NCBI RefSeq assembly: GCF_006094695.1
Contig: NZ_CP035103.1
Location: 3,658,001 to 3,722,000 of the forward strand
DNA length: 64,000 nucleotides
Source: Kocuria rosea
Lineage (GTDB): Bacteria > Actinomycetota > Actinomycetes > Actinomycetales > Micrococcaceae
Direction: 5' to 3'
The translations under genes were made by a program, and so were the position numbers. The notes beneath the pieces were generated by a model that was not told where the DNA came from, did not search any database, and saw only the letters and a program-made list of their open reading frames with translations. Positions 35,747 through 45,556 of the stretch are shown one piece after another (the stretch's first letter is position 1; every line of letters starts with the position of its first letter).

Positions 35747-37261
35747 TCAGAGCTTCTGGGCGAGCCGGTAGTAGGCCGCGTTCCACCGCACCTCGCGCTG
35801 GAACTCCCGCAGGGTGGTGGTGTCGTCGATGACGAGCAGCTCGGTCCGGGTCATGTCGGCGAAGTCCCGGATCACGTCGGCGCCCACCGCGGTGCTGAGG
35901 ACCGTGTGGTGGGCGGCGCCGGCGGTGAGCCAGGCCGCGGCCGAGGTCGCGAGGTCGGGGTGCGGCCGCCAGACGGCCCGGGCCACGGGCAGGTTCGGGA
36001 GCGGGGCGTCCGGGGGCACGACGTCCACGGTGTTGGCGGTGAGCCGGAACCGGTCCCGCATGTCGGACATCGCCACGACCACGCCGGGGCCGGCGTCGGT
36101 GTCGAAGACCAGGCGCACGGGGTCCTCCCGTCCGCCGATGCCCAGCGGATGCACCTCGAGGGAGGGGCGCGCCGTGGTGAGGCTCGGGCAGACCTCCAGC
36201 ATGTGGGCGCCGAGGATCTTTTCCTCCCCCGGCACCAGGTGGTACGTGTAGTCCTCCATGAGGGACGCGCCCCCGGGCAGCCCGGCGCCCATGACCTTGG
36301 CCGCCCGCACCAGCAGGGCCGTCTTCCAGTCGCCCTCCGCCCCGAACCCGTAGCCGCGGGCCATGAGCCGCTGCACGGCGAGGCCCGGCAGCTGGCGCAG
36401 CCCGCCGAGGTCCTCGAAGTTCGTGGTGAAGGCCCCGAAGCCGCCCTCCTCCAGGAACTGGAGCATCCCGAGCTCCTGCCGGGCCCCGTAGCGCAGGGAC
36501 TCGTGGCGCTCCCCGCCGCGGCGCAGCTCGGGGGCCACGTCGTAGAGCTCCTCGTACTCGGCGACGAGCTCGTCCACGCGGTCCTCGGACTGGGCGTCCA
36601 CCACGGCCACGAGGTCGTTGACGCCCCAGGTGTTCACGGAGACCCCGAACTGCAGCTCGGCCTCCGTCTTGTCGCCCTCGGTCACGGCGACGTTGCGCAT
36701 GTTGTCGCCGAACCGGGCCACCCTGAGCCCCTGGACCGCCGCGCGGCCGGCGCACGCGCGCTGCCAGGAGGCGATCTGCGCGGTGACGCCGGGGGTCGAG
36801 ACGTGGCCCACCACGGTCTTGCGCGGGACGTCGAGCCGGGTCTGGATGTAGCCGAACTCCCGGTCGCCGTGCGCGGCCTGGTTGAGGTTCATGAAGTCGA
36901 AGTCGATCTCGCCCCACGGCAGCTCGACGTTGATCTGGGTGTGCAGGTGGAGCAGCGGCTTGCGCAGGGCGTCGAGGCCGGTGATCCACATCTTGGCGGG
37001 GCTGAAGGTGTGCATCCAGGCGATCGCCCCGATCACGCCGTCCGCGGCGTTGAGCTCGAGGGCCGTGCGGCGGATCGAGTCCGCGTCCTTGAGCGTGGGC
37101 TTCCAGACCACCTCGACGGGCAGCCCGGCCTCGCCCAGCACGCGGACGATCTCGCGGGACTGCTCGGCCACCTGGCGCAGGGTGTCCTCGCCGTAGAGGT
37201 CCTGGCTGCCGGTGAGGAACCAGACCTCGTAGTGGTCAAGGGCGGTGGGCTGAGGATTCAC
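35747..37261 (-). CDS. araA: L-arabinose isomerase
   Basis: 504-residue isomerase converting L-arabinose to L-ribulose. [11 protein letters not shown] at the N-terminus and the metal-site region [19 protein letters not shown] with HMLEVCPS are diagnostic, and the C-terminal active-site His is in [11 protein letters not shown]. The start is GTG 37261 with AGGAG ten bases upstream, inside the end of araD (26-base overlap). Confidence 0.96.
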   Translation of the reverse strand: MNPQPTALDHYEVWFLTGSQDLYGEDTLRQVAEQSREIVRVLGEAGLPVEVVWKPTLKDADSIRRTALELNAADGVIGAIAWMHTFSPAKMWITGLDALRKPLLHLHTQINVELPWGEIDFDFMNLNQAAHGDREFGYIQTRLDVPRKTVVGHVSTPGVTAQIASWQRACAGRAAVQGLRVARFGDNMRNVAVTEGDKTEAELQFGVSVNTWGVNDLVAVVDAQSEDRVDELVAEYEELYDVAPELRRGGERHESLRYGARQELGMLQFLEEGGFGAFTTNFEDLGGLRQLPGLAVQRLMARGYGFGAEGDWKTALLVRAAKVMGAGLPGGASLMEDYTYHLVPGEEKILGAHMLEVCPSLTTARPSLEVHPLGIGGREDPVRLVFDTDAGPGVVVAMSDMRDRFRLTANTVDVVPPDAPLPNLPVARAVWRPHPDLATSAAAWLTAGAAHHTVLSTAVGADVIRDFADMTRTELLVIDDTTTLREFQREVRWNAAYYRLAQKL

Positions 37262-37988
37262 GGGTGAGCGCTCCTGGGGTGGTGGGGACGGCCGCGGGCT
37301 GCTGGCCGTAGACGTTCTGGTAGCGGTCGAACAGGGAGTCGACGTGCGCGGGGTCGATGGGCAGCGGCTCGCCCAGCTGGCGGGAGAGGTGCACGGTGCG
37401 GGCCACGTCCTCGAGCATGGCCGCGGCCTTGACGGCGTCCCGGGCGTCCTTGCCGATGGTGAACGGTCCGTGGCTGAGCATGAGGACCGCGCGGGAGCGG
37501 TGGCCGGAGAGGGTCTCCACGATGCCGCGGCCGATCGAGTCGTCGCCGATGATCGCGAAGGGCCCCACGGGGATCTCCCCGCCGAACTCGTCCGCCATGG
37601 CCGTCAGGACGCAGGGGATGGCCTCGCCGCGGGCCGCCCAGGCCGTGGCGTAGGGCGAGTGGGTGTGGACCACTCCCCCGACCTCCGGCATGTGCCGGTA
37701 GACGTAGGCGTGGGCGGCGGTGTCGCTGGACGGCGAACGCTCCGCACCGGGGGTGCCGGGGACCGGCCGGCCGTCCAGGTCGCACAGGATCTGGTTCTCC
37801 GGGCCGAGGTCGTCGTAGCTCACCCCGCTGGGCTTGATCACGAAGAGGTCCGTGCCGGGGACCCGCCCGGACACGTTGCCCGCCGTCCAGACCACCAGCC
37901 CGTAGCGGACCAGTTCGGCGTGCAGGTCCGCGACCTCGCGCCGCACGCGGGCGATCCGCTCCTCGAGCTCGGGCGTCAGGGCGTTCAC
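37236..37988 (-). CDS. araD: L-ribulose-5-phosphate 4-epimerase
   Basis: 250-residue class II aldolase-fold enzyme that converts L-ribulose-5-P to D-xylulose-5-P. TAGNVSGR binds phosphate and [13 protein letters not shown] carries two zinc-ligand histidines. The GTG start at 37988 overlaps the araB stop (GTGA), and the 3' end overlaps araA. The three ara genes are thus translationally chained. Confidence 0.93.
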   Translation of the reverse strand: MNALTPELEERIARVRREVADLHAELVRYGLVVWTAGNVSGRVPGTDLFVIKPSGVSYDDLGPENQILCDLDGRPVPGTPGAERSPSSDTAAHAYVYRHMPEVGGVVHTHSPYATAWAARGEAIPCVLTAMADEFGGEIPVGPFAIIGDDSIGRGIVETLSGHRSRAVLMLSHGPFTIGKDARDAVKAAAMLEDVARTVHLSRQLGEPLPIDPAHVDSLFDRYQNVYGQQPAAVPTTPGALTRESSAHRP

Positions 37989-39673
37989 GCGGAGACCTCC
38001 TGGGTGGAACGGGCGTTGCGCCGGAGCGCCTTGAGCCGGCGCATGACGTCGCTGCCGCCGCGGCCGAAGTGGTCGTGCAGCGCGGTGTAGTCCTCGTAGA
38101 GGACGGAGTAGGCCTCGGTGTGCGCGGGGTTCGGGGTGTAGGCGTTGCGCTCGAGCCGGCCCATCGCCGCGGCGGCCGTCCGGACGTCCGGGTAGGCGCC
38201 GGCGGCCACGGCCGCGTGGATGGCGGAGCCCAGGGCCGGGCCCTGGTCGCTGCCGATCACCGAGATCGGCATGCCGAGCACGTCGGCGTAGATCTGCATG
38301 AGGAACGCGTTCTTGATCAGCCCGCCGGCCGCCACGAACTCGGTGACGGGGATCCCGGAGGCGGCGAAGGCCTCCACGATCGTGCGGGTCCCGAAAGCGG
38401 TGGCCTCCAGCAGGGCGCGGTAGACCTCGTGCGGGCGGGTGGCCAGGGTGAGGCCGACGAGCAGCCCGGAGAGCTCGTGGTCCACGAGCACGGACCGGTT
38501 GCCGGACTGCCAGTCCAGGGCCAGGAGCCCGTGCGCGCCCACCGGTTCGCGGCTCGCCTGCTCGGTGAGCAGCTCGTGCACGCTCAGCCCGCGCTCGGCG
38601 GCCTCCTCCTGGAGCCGCCCCGGCACGAAGTGGGCCGTGAACCAGCCGAAGATGTCGCCCACCCCGGACTGCCCGGCCTCGTAGCCGTAGAACCCGTCGA
38701 TGATCCCGCCGTCCACCACGCCGCACATCCCGGGGACCTCGCGCAGGGTGTCGGAGCTCATGACGTGGCAGGTGGAGGTGCCCATGATCGCCACCATCTG
38801 ACCCGGCGCGGTGGCCCGGGCGGCGGGGGCGCTCACGTGCGCGTCGACGTTGCCCACCGCCACGGCGATGCCGGCGGGCAGGCCCGTCCACTCCGCGGCC
38901 TGGGCGCTGAGCGTTCCCGCGGCGGTGCCGAGGGCCCCGATCGGGTGGTCGACCTTGTCCTGCGCGAAGTCGGCGAACCCGGGGTTCAGGGCGCCGAGGA
39001 ACTCGCGGTCGGGGTACTCGCCGTCCTGCAGGATGCCCTTGTACCCGGCGGAGCACGCGTTGCGCACGTAGCTGCCCGTCAGCTGCCACACGATCCAGTC
39101 GGCGGCCTCCACCCAGTGGTCCATGAGGTGGTACAGCTCCGGGTCCTCCTCGAGCAGCTGCAGGCCCTTGGCGAACTCCCACTCGCTCGAGATGAGACCG
39201 CCGTAGCGGGCCAGCCAGCGCTCTCCGCGCCGGGCCGCGAGATCGTTGATGCGGTCCGCCTGGCCCTGCGCGGCGTGGTGGCGCCACAGCTTCACGTAGG
39301 CGTGCGGGCGGCCCGCCAGGCCGGGCAGCTCGTTGAGGGGCGTGCCGTCGGCCCGGACGGGGACCATGGTGCACGCGGTGAAGTCGGTGCCCACGCCCAC
39401 CACGGCGCTCGGGTCCACGCCGGCGGCGCGGACGGCGGCGGGCACCGCGTGCCGCAGGACGTCCACGTAGTCGGCGGGGACCTGCAGCGCCCACTCGGGC
39501 GGCAGGGCCTCCCCCGTGGCGGCGAGCACGGTGTCCATCACGCCGTGCTCGTACTCGTGCACCGCGGAGCCCATCTCGGCGCCGTCGTGCACCCGCACGA
39601 CGACGGCCCGCCCCGACAGGGTGCCGTAGTCGACGCCGATGACGTACGTGGGATCTGGGCTGGGCTGGCTCAC
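37985..39673 (-). CDS. araB: Ribulokinase
   Basis: 562-residue FGGY-family kinase phosphorylating L-ribulose at C5. The N-terminal VIGVDYGTLSGRAVVV phosphate loop and VAIMGTSTCHVM, and the C-terminal AAGGLIKNAFLMQIYADVLG are typical of AraB. A GTG at 39673 is the best start because family similarity begins with TYVIGVDYG. It is the first gene of the arabinose operon, downstream of a LacI-type operator. Confidence 0.95.
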   Translation of the reverse strand: MSQPSPDPTYVIGVDYGTLSGRAVVVRVHDGAEMGSAVHEYEHGVMDTVLAATGEALPPEWALQVPADYVDVLRHAVPAAVRAAGVDPSAVVGVGTDFTACTMVPVRADGTPLNELPGLAGRPHAYVKLWRHHAAQGQADRINDLAARRGERWLARYGGLISSEWEFAKGLQLLEEDPELYHLMDHWVEAADWIVWQLTGSYVRNACSAGYKGILQDGEYPDREFLGALNPGFADFAQDKVDHPIGALGTAAGTLSAQAAEWTGLPAGIAVAVGNVDAHVSAPAARATAPGQMVAIMGTSTCHVMSSDTLREVPGMCGVVDGGIIDGFYGYEAGQSGVGDIFGWFTAHFVPGRLQEEAAERGLSVHELLTEQASREPVGAHGLLALDWQSGNRSVLVDHELSGLLVGLTLATRPHEVYRALLEATAFGTRTIVEAFAASGIPVTEFVAAGGLIKNAFLMQIYADVLGMPISVIGSDQGPALGSAIHAAVAAGAYPDVRTAAAAMGRLERNAYTPNPAHTEAYSVLYEDYTALHDHFGRGGSDVMRRLKALRRNARSTQEVSA

Positions 39674-39740
39674 GGAGGACCTCGTTGTCGTTCGAGCCGC
39701 ACGTTCCGAAAGGGGCGGCCGCCGGCCGGCCCACCTCGGA

Positions 39741-39756
39741 ATGTGAACGGTCACAT
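39741..39756 (-). promoter_or_regulatory. LacI-type operator upstream of araB
   Basis: ATGTGAACGGTCACAT is a near-perfect palindrome whose core TGTGAACGGTCACA fits TGnnAnCGnTnnCA. It lies 68-83 bases upstream of araB and is probably bound by the adjacent LacI-type regulator (39845-40885). The -10 and -35 boxes around it are not clear. Confidence 0.65.
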
Positions 39757-39844
39757 CTGATGTTCGGGCCAACGTACCGCAGCGTGGAAGCACGTGTCCC
39801 ACATCACTTGATAACAGTTTGGTAACGGCGTGGCCGGGGGTCCA

Positions 39845-40885
39845 TCAGCCCTGGTCGGCGGCGGGCGCGGCCGTGGACTCGCGGACCACGAGCACGGGCT
39901 CCACGTCCCCCGGCCGGACCGGCTGCTCCCCCCGCAGCTCCGCGAGCAGCACGGCCATGCAGCGCCGGCCCAGCTCGGGGAAGTCCTGGCGCACCGTGGT
40001 CAGCGGCGGCAGGAAGTGCGCGGCCTCCGGGACGTCGTCGAAGCCCACCACGCTGACGTCCCCGGGCACGCCCAGCCCGGCCTCGGCGAACGCGTGCACG
40101 AGACCGAGCGCGATGTGGTCGTTGCCGCAGAAGACCGCGCTGAGCCCCCGGCGCCCGCGCAGTCCGAGCCCTGCGCGGTAGCCGGAGTCCGCGGTCCACG
40201 CCCCGGCGGGGACCACCACGGGCTCGAACCCCCAGGCGGTCATCTCCTCGCGGTAGCCCTGGCGGCGGGCGTCCGTCTCGACCCATCCCTCGGGGCCGGG
40301 GACGTGGACCACGCGGTGGTGCCCCAGCTCCAGCAGGTGGCGGGTGGCCAGCCGGGCCCCGGCCAGCTGGTCGACCGACATCCGGTGGTCCTCGCTGTGC
40401 AGGGAGTGCACGGTGACGAACGGGATCCGGATGGACAACTGCTCGATCACCTCCAGTGTGCGCGACTGCGGCGCGAGGATCACCAGCCCCTCCACCGCGT
40501 GGCCGACCATCCGGTCCAGGGCCGACTCGATGGAGGCGCGGTCCGCGTGGTCGATGTGGGCGGTGTCCACGACGTAGCCGGCCTCGTCGGCCGCCGTCTC
40601 GACCGCCCGGAGGCTGGCCGACGGGCCGTACTCGGCGCCCGAGGAGACGAGGGCGCCGATGGTCCTCGACTCGCTCGTGACCAGGGCGCGGGCGGCCCGG
40701 TTGGGCCGGAACCGCAGCTCCTCCATGGCCTGCAGCACCCGCTGCCGGGTCGAGTCGCGCAGCGCGGGGTGCCCGTTGATCACCCGGGAGACCGTCTGGT
40801 GGGAGACCCCGGCCGCGCGGGCCACGTCCCGGATGTTGGGGGCGCGCGGAGGCCGTGCGGAGTTCGCACCACCCTCAACGGTCAT
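39845..40885 (-). CDS. LacI-family regulator of the arabinose operon
   Basis: 346-residue repressor with the HTH NIRDVARAAGVSHQTVSRVING at about residues 15-36 and a sugar-binding-protein-like sensor domain. It is directly upstream of araB on the same strand. A LacI-type operator lies in the gap, making it the likely arabinose-responsive repressor, in contrast to AraC-type control in enterobacteria. ATG 40885 is used because the open frame beyond it has no family similarity. Confidence 0.9.
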   Translation of the reverse strand: MTVEGGANSARPPRAPNIRDVARAAGVSHQTVSRVINGHPALRDSTRQRVLQAMEELRFRPNRAARALVTSESRTIGALVSSGAEYGPSASLRAVETAADEAGYVVDTAHIDHADRASIESALDRMVGHAVEGLVILAPQSRTLEVIEQLSIRIPFVTVHSLHSEDHRMSVDQLAGARLATRHLLELGHHRVVHVPGPEGWVETDARRQGYREEMTAWGFEPVVVPAGAWTADSGYRAGLGLRGRRGLSAVFCGNDHIALGLVHAFAEAGLGVPGDVSVVGFDDVPEAAHFLPPLTTVRQDFPELGRRCMAVLLAELRGEQPVRPGDVEPVLVVRESTAAPAADQG

Positions 40886-41075
40886 GGCCAGAACGGTACT
40901 GCACGGCACCGGACGGACCCAGTGGAGGGGTCCCCGGGAGGGACCTCCACCCCTCCGGTGCTTGCGCGGCGGACACGTCGCACCGCATGGTGGTCCCCGG
41001 CGCCCCCGGAACCCGGGCCGCCGTCCCCCGGGCCCCCGGGAGACCCTCCACCGATCGCGGAACGGGATTCTACGC

Positions 41076-42059
41076 ATGGAGCAACGCACACTCGGCAGGA
41101 CCGGACGGAAGGTCTCCACCGTGGGCCTGGGCACGTGGCAGCTGGGCGCGGACTGGGGGGACGTCGACCCCGCCGAGGCCACCGCCGTCCTGGAGGCCGC
41201 CGTGGAGTCGGGGGTCACGTTCTTCGACACCGCCGACGTCTACGGCGACGGCCGCAGCGAGCAGACCATCGGCGCGTTCCTGCGCGAGCGCCCCGACCTG
41301 GACATCACCGTGGCCACGAAGATGGGCCGCCGCGCGGACCAGGTCCCGGAGAACTACACCCTCGCGAACTTCCGGCAGTGGGTGGACCGCTCGCGCCGGA
41401 ACCTGGGCACCGACACCCTCGACCTGGTCCAGCTGCACTGCCCGCCCACGCCGGTATACAGCGACCAGGAGGTCTACGACGCCCTGGACACCCTGGTCCA
41501 GGAGGGCGCGATCCGCCACTACGGCGTCAGCGTGGAGCGCACCGACGAGGCGCTCGCGGCCATCGCCCGCGGGAGCACCGCCACCGTCCAGATCATCCTC
41601 AACGCCTTCCGGCTCAAGCCGCTGGACGCCGTGCTGCCGGCGGCGAAGGAGGCCGGGGTGGGGATCATCGCCCGGGTGCCGCTGGCCTCGGGGCTGCTGT
41701 CCGGGAAGTACACGGCGGACACCCGGTTCGCGGCCGACGACCACCGCAACTACAACCGCGGCGGCGAGGCCTTCGACGTCGGCGAGACGTTCTCCGGAGT
41801 GGACTTCCAGCGCGGCCTCGAGGCCGTCCGCGAGTTCGCCGGGCTGCTCCCGGACGGGGTGACCACGGCGCAGGCCGCGATCGCGTGGATCATCGCCCAG
41901 GACGGCGTCAGCACCGTGATCCCCGGGGCGCGCAGCGTGGAGCAGGTCCGCGGCAACGCCTCGGCGGCGGACACCGGGGACCTGGGCCGGGAGATCGACG
42001 CCGGGGTCCGCAGGATCTACGACGCGTACTTCCGGGCGGACATCCACCCCCGCTGGTGA
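41076..42059 (+). CDS. Aldo/keto reductase
   Basis: 327-residue NADPH-dependent AKR of the YajO/Tas-like group. The catalytic tetrad can be placed in FFDTADVYGDGRSE (Asp, Tyr), ATKMGRR (Lys) and VQLHCPP (His), and the cofactor site in VIPGARSVEQVRGN. Substrate unknown; it sits between the arabinose regulator and the second GntP unit and may reduce a sugar-derived aldehyde. The 190 bases upstream contain only a GTGGAGG/CCTCCAC hairpin around 40922-40950 that I could not assign. Confidence 0.88.
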   Translation: MEQRTLGRTGRKVSTVGLGTWQLGADWGDVDPAEATAVLEAAVESGVTFFDTADVYGDGRSEQTIGAFLRERPDLDITVATKMGRRADQVPENYTLANFRQWVDRSRRNLGTDTLDLVQLHCPPTPVYSDQEVYDALDTLVQEGAIRHYGVSVERTDEALAAIARGSTATVQIILNAFRLKPLDAVLPAAKEAGVGIIARVPLASGLLSGKYTADTRFAADDHRNYNRGGEAFDVGETFSGVDFQRGLEAVREFAGLLPDGVTTAQAAIAWIIAQDGVSTVIPGARSVEQVRGNASAADTGDLGREIDAGVRRIYDAYFRADIHPRW

Positions 42060-42064
42060 GCCCC

Positions 42065-42144
42065 TCCGGCACCTCCCCGGAAGAGCCCGGGGAGGTGCCG
42101 GACGACGCCGGGGCAGTGCCGAGCCGGCGCCGTCCCGGCGTCGT
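42065..42144. terminator. Two tandem hairpins between convergent genes
   Basis: A perfect 16-bp stem (42065-42080 with 42087-42102) is followed by a second stem pairing ACGACGCCGG with CCGGCGTCGT (to 42144). They separate the aldo/keto reductase and the convergent SDR gene and should stop transcription both ways. Confidence 0.65.
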
Positions 42145-42192
42145 TCCGGGCGACGACCGGGGCAGCCGCCGCGACCGGGAAATGCGGTGCGG

Positions 42193-42969
42193 CTAGGAGA
42201 TCTGCAGCCCCCCGTTGATGTCGTATGTCGCCGCGGTGATGAATCCGGCGTCCTGTCCCACGAGGAACGCGAGCAGGGCCGCCATGTCCCGCACGGTGCC
42301 CACACGCCCCACCAGGATGTCCTTGGACATGTCCGCCTTGCGCTCGTCGCTCAGCGTGCCGCCCATGATGTCGGTGTCCACGGGACCGGGGGCGATGCAG
42401 TTCACGGTGATCCCGTGCTCGCCCATCTCGCGCGCCACGGCCCGGGTGAAGCCGATGATCGCGGCCTTGGACGCGCTGTAGGCCACCTTGGAGTAGGTCC
42501 CGCCGCCGCGCTGGGCGGAGATCGAGGAGACGCTGACCACGCGGCCGAGCTTGCGCTCGATCATCCCGGCCAGCACGCGCTGGGTCATCATGAACGTGCC
42601 GGTCATGTTGATGGCGAAGACCCGGTCCCACGCCTCCCGGGTCTCCTGCATGAACTCCGTGGGCGAGCTGATGCCCGCGAGGTTGACGAGGGCCACGATC
42701 GGCGGGAGCTCCGCCTCGACCCGTGCGACGGACTCGTCCACGGAGGCCTGGTCGGACACGTCCGTGCGCAGCCCGAGGGCCTGCACCCCGTGCCGTCCGG
42801 CGATGTCCTGGGCGGCCTCCGCGGCGGCCTCGCCGTCGATGTCGAGGACGGCGACGTTCCAGCCCTGGCTCGCGAGCAGGTCGGCGGTGGCGCGGCCGAT
42901 GCCGCGCGGGGAGGCGGCGCCGGTGAGCACGGCGGTGCGCTCGGCGGGGAAGGCGATGGTCTCGGTCAT
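42193..42969 (-). CDS. Short-chain dehydrogenase/reductase paralogous to the GntP-operon SDR
   Basis: 258-residue SDR with the cofactor loop TGAASPRGIG, catalytic Ser in SVSSISAQRGG and YSASKAAI as YxxxK. PGPVDTDIMGGTLS and the following GRVG region are nearly identical to the SDR at 27524-28300, and both have the same length. It begins two bases after the GntR stop and is co-transcribed with it. Probably an NAD-linked sugar-acid or polyol dehydrogenase for the substrate of the divergent GntP permease. Confidence 0.87.
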   Translation of the reverse strand: MTETIAFPAERTAVLTGAASPRGIGRATADLLASQGWNVAVLDIDGEAAAEAAQDIAGRHGVQALGLRTDVSDQASVDESVARVEAELPPIVALVNLAGISSPTEFMQETREAWDRVFAINMTGTFMMTQRVLAGMIERKLGRVVSVSSISAQRGGGTYSKVAYSASKAAIIGFTRAVAREMGEHGITVNCIAPGPVDTDIMGGTLSDERKADMSKDILVGRVGTVRDMAALLAFLVGQDAGFITAATYDINGGLQIS

Positions 42970-42970
42970 G

Positions 42971-43732
42971 TCAGTCGTCTCCTGTGCTGTGGGGAAAGGG
43001 TCCGGTTGCCGGGTCGGGACCGCCGGGTGCGGTCCCGCCGCCGATGTAGTGCTCATAGTCGGCGTAGGTCTGGTCGATGTGGGCCTCCATGGCCTTGCGC
43101 GCCGTCTCGGGGTCGCGGGTGCCGATGGCCTCCAGGACGAGCCGGTGGTGCTCGATGGCGTGCCGCTGCACCTCGGGGAAGGCGGAGGTCGCCCGCCGCT
43201 CGGCGTAGAGCAGCTGGGAGAGCTGGGCCAGCAGGACGGACACGAACGGATTGCCCGAGGCCCGGAGCACCACGTCGTGGAAGGCCATGTCGGCGCGGGT
43301 GACCTCGTCCAGGTCCTGCGCCTCGTGCGCGCGCTGGAGGTCCCGGACCGCGGTCTCCATCGCGGCGAGGTCCTCCGGGGTGACGTGCACGGCGGCCAGC
43401 TCCGCGGAGCCGGTCTCCACCATGCGCCGCACCTCCAGCAGCCGCAGCGCCACCTGGTGGGAGGTCGCCCCCCGGGAGGCGGCCTTCAGGATCGCCTCGA
43501 GGCCGGTCCACGCGTCGGGGGGGTTGACGTAGGTCCCGAGGCCGCGCCGCACGTAGACGATGTTCTGCGCCTGGAGCGCCTTGAGGGCCTCGCGCACGGT
43601 GAGCCGGCTGACGTCGGACTCCCGGGCGATCTCCGCCTCGGGGGGCAGAGCCTCGTGCGCGCCCACCTCGCCCTCGAGGATGCGCTCGAGCAGGTCCTCG
43701 GCGACGGCCTCGACCAGCGACTTCCTAGCCAT
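42971..43732 (-). CDS. GntR-family regulator (FadR/FCD type), second sugar-acid unit
   Basis: 253-residue regulator with the winged helix ALPPEAEIARESDVSRLTVREAL and an FCD domain (LLEVRRMVETGSAELAA, MAFHDVVLRASGNP, EHHRLVLEAI). It is divergent from a GntP permease and coupled to the paralogous SDR, so it most likely controls both. The GTCA-N6-TGAC repeat at 43822-43835 is a candidate operator. Confidence 0.9.
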   Translation of the reverse strand: MARKSLVEAVAEDLLERILEGEVGAHEALPPEAEIARESDVSRLTVREALKALQAQNIVYVRRGLGTYVNPPDAWTGLEAILKAASRGATSHQVALRLLEVRRMVETGSAELAAVHVTPEDLAAMETAVRDLQRAHEAQDLDEVTRADMAFHDVVLRASGNPFVSVLLAQLSQLLYAERRATSAFPEVQRHAIEHHRLVLEAIGTRDPETARKAMEAHIDQTYADYEHYIGGGTAPGGPDPATGPFPHSTGDD

Positions 43733-43812
43733 CGGCTCGCCGCCGCGCCGCGGCCCTCACGGGGGGAGCGGTGCGCACGTCGGGATCGGGGTTCACGGCG
43801 CGTACCTGCCTC

Positions 43813-43845
43813 TTGTCAGACGTCATATGTGTGACTAGCCTCACA
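43813..43845 (+). promoter_or_regulatory. Promoter of the second GntP gene with CRP/GlxR-type site
   Basis: TTGTCA (43813-43818), a 17-base spacer and TAGCCT (43836-43841) make a good promoter. TGTGACTAGCCTCACA (43830-43845) is an exact TGTGA-N6-TCACA site centred on the -10, and GTCATATGTGTGAC (43822-43835) is an overlapping inverted repeat. A regulator bound to either would block RNA polymerase. Confidence 0.6.
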
Positions 43846-43920
43846 TGGAGCGCCGCTCTCGTCAATTCCCGCGCCCGGGCAGCAGCCCGGCCGTCCCACG
43901 TCCCCGAGGAGCCGATCACC

Positions 43921-45423
43921 GTGGATCTGCAACTACTCCTGGCACTCGTGCTGGGCATCGCCACCATCATCGTCCTGGTGCTGCGCACGCGCCTGGACGC
44001 GTTCGTGGCGCTGCTCATCGCCGCCCTCGTCACCGGTCTGGTCGCGGGCCAGCCGGTGCTCGACATCGTCTCGGCCATCACCACCGGCTTCGGCAACACC
44101 CTGGCCTCGATCGGCATCGTGATCGGCCTCGGCGTGGGCATCGGCAAGATCCTCGAGGTGTCGGGGGCCGCCAACGCGCTCGCCCTCGCCTTCCTCCGCG
44201 TCTTCGGCCACGGCCGCGAGCCATGGGCGATGGGCAGCGTGGGCGCCCTGGTCTCGATCCCCGTGTTCTGCGACTCCGGCTACGTGATCATGAACCCGCT
44301 CGCCCGGTCCATCGCCCGGGTGAAGCGCGCCGGCTACGTGACCCTCGCCCTGGCGCTGGGCTGCGGCATGACGCTCACCCACCACCTCGTGCCGCCCACC
44401 CCGGGCCCCCTGGCCGTGGCCGGCATCCTCGGCGCGGACATCGGAGCGATCATCCTCGTCGGCCTGGCCTTCACCGTGCTCCTGCTGCCCGTCGTGGTCT
44501 TCTACGCCAAGTGGATCGGCCCCCAGCTCGAGCCCAAGATCGAGGAGCACGTGCGCGAGGCCGTCTACGGCACCGTTGCCACGGCCGGCGTCGGGGGCAG
44601 CTCCCGTGTCGGGAGCACGGACCTGGAGGACGGCCCCCGGGACGGTCTCGACGACGAGGCGGCTCAGGCGCCCGCCGCGGAGCCGTCCCACGACCTCGGC
44701 GAGCCGCCGGCCGGCGCCGAGCCGCACCGGATCGGCGCGTTCGTCGGATCCCTGCCGCTGGTCATCCCGCTGCTGCTGATCATCCTCAACACGGTCACCG
44801 GCGCGATCGACCAGAACGCCCAGGGGGTCGTGGGCGGCGACGGGTACGAGCCCTCCGCCTGGGCGGTCCCGTTCGCCTTCATCGGCAACCCGGTGGTCGC
44901 GCTGATCATCGGCATGGTCCTGGCCCTCTACGTGCTCCTGCCCCGGTGGACGCCCCGGAACAAGGCGCACGGCTGGTTCGCCGAGGCCGCGGCCTCGGCC
45001 GGTCTGATCCTGCTCATCACGGGCGCCGGCGGCGCGCTGGGCCAGGTGCTCCGCAGCTCCGGCGTGGGCGACGCCCTGGCCGAGGCCATCGCCTCCACCC
45101 CGCTGCCCGCGTTCCTCGTGCCGTTCCTCATCGCCACCCTCGTGCGCATCGCCCAGGGCTCCGGCACGGTGGCCATGATCACCGCGGCCTCCGTCTCGGC
45201 GCCGCTGGTGACCACCCTGGGCATCGACCCCGTCGTCGCCGCCGTGGCCTGCACGGCGGGCTCCATGGTGTTCAGCTACTTCAACGACTCCTACTTCTGG
45301 GTGGTCACCCGCTTCACCGGGCTGGAGGGCACGGACGCGCTGAAGGGCTGGTCCGGGATCACCACCGCCGTCTGGGCCGGGTCCATCCCGCTGCTGTTCG
45401 TCCTCAACCTCATCCTGGGCTGA
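43921..45423 (+). CDS. GntP-family permease, second copy
   Basis: 500-residue transporter of the gluconate permease family, with SIPVFCDSGYVIMNPLARSI and VPPTPGPLAVAGILGADIG as signatures. It carries a long acidic cytoplasmic loop (about residues 220-270) absent from the copy at 26034-27458. The start is GTG 43921 with GAGGAG upstream; no ATG fits. Divergent from GntR and SDR genes, so it is the importer of that unit. Confidence 0.91.
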   Translation: MDLQLLLALVLGIATIIVLVLRTRLDAFVALLIAALVTGLVAGQPVLDIVSAITTGFGNTLASIGIVIGLGVGIGKILEVSGAANALALAFLRVFGHGREPWAMGSVGALVSIPVFCDSGYVIMNPLARSIARVKRAGYVTLALALGCGMTLTHHLVPPTPGPLAVAGILGADIGAIILVGLAFTVLLLPVVVFYAKWIGPQLEPKIEEHVREAVYGTVATAGVGGSSRVGSTDLEDGPRDGLDDEAAQAPAAEPSHDLGEPPAGAEPHRIGAFVGSLPLVIPLLLIILNTVTGAIDQNAQGVVGGDGYEPSAWAVPFAFIGNPVVALIIGMVLALYVLLPRWTPRNKAHGWFAEAAASAGLILLITGAGGALGQVLRSSGVGDALAEAIASTPLPAFLVPFLIATLVRIAQGSGTVAMITAASVSAPLVTTLGIDPVVAAVACTAGSMVFSYFNDSYFWVVTRFTGLEGTDALKGWSGITTAVWAGSIPLLFVLNLILG

Positions 45424-45477
45424 CCGCGGCAGGACGACGACAGGTCTCCGGCACAGGACCGGACAGCACCGGTCGGG

Positions 45478-45509
45478 ACGGGGCGGCGTGCCGGGGCACG
45501 CCGCCCCGT
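45478..45509 (+). terminator. Terminator hairpin after the GntP gene
   Basis: A 15-bp perfect GC-rich stem (45478-45492 with 45495-45509) lies 54 bases after the permease stop, followed by TCT but no true T-run. Confidence 0.6.
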
Positions 45510-45556
45510 CTACGCTGTCCGGAGATCCTCCCTCCCGCGTCCTGAAAGGGTGTGCC

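Noticed and set aside
40922..40950. Terminator hairpin upstream of the aldo/keto reductase
   Set aside because: It lies upstream of two divergent genes, where a terminator makes no sense; interrupted pairing makes it a poor operator as well.
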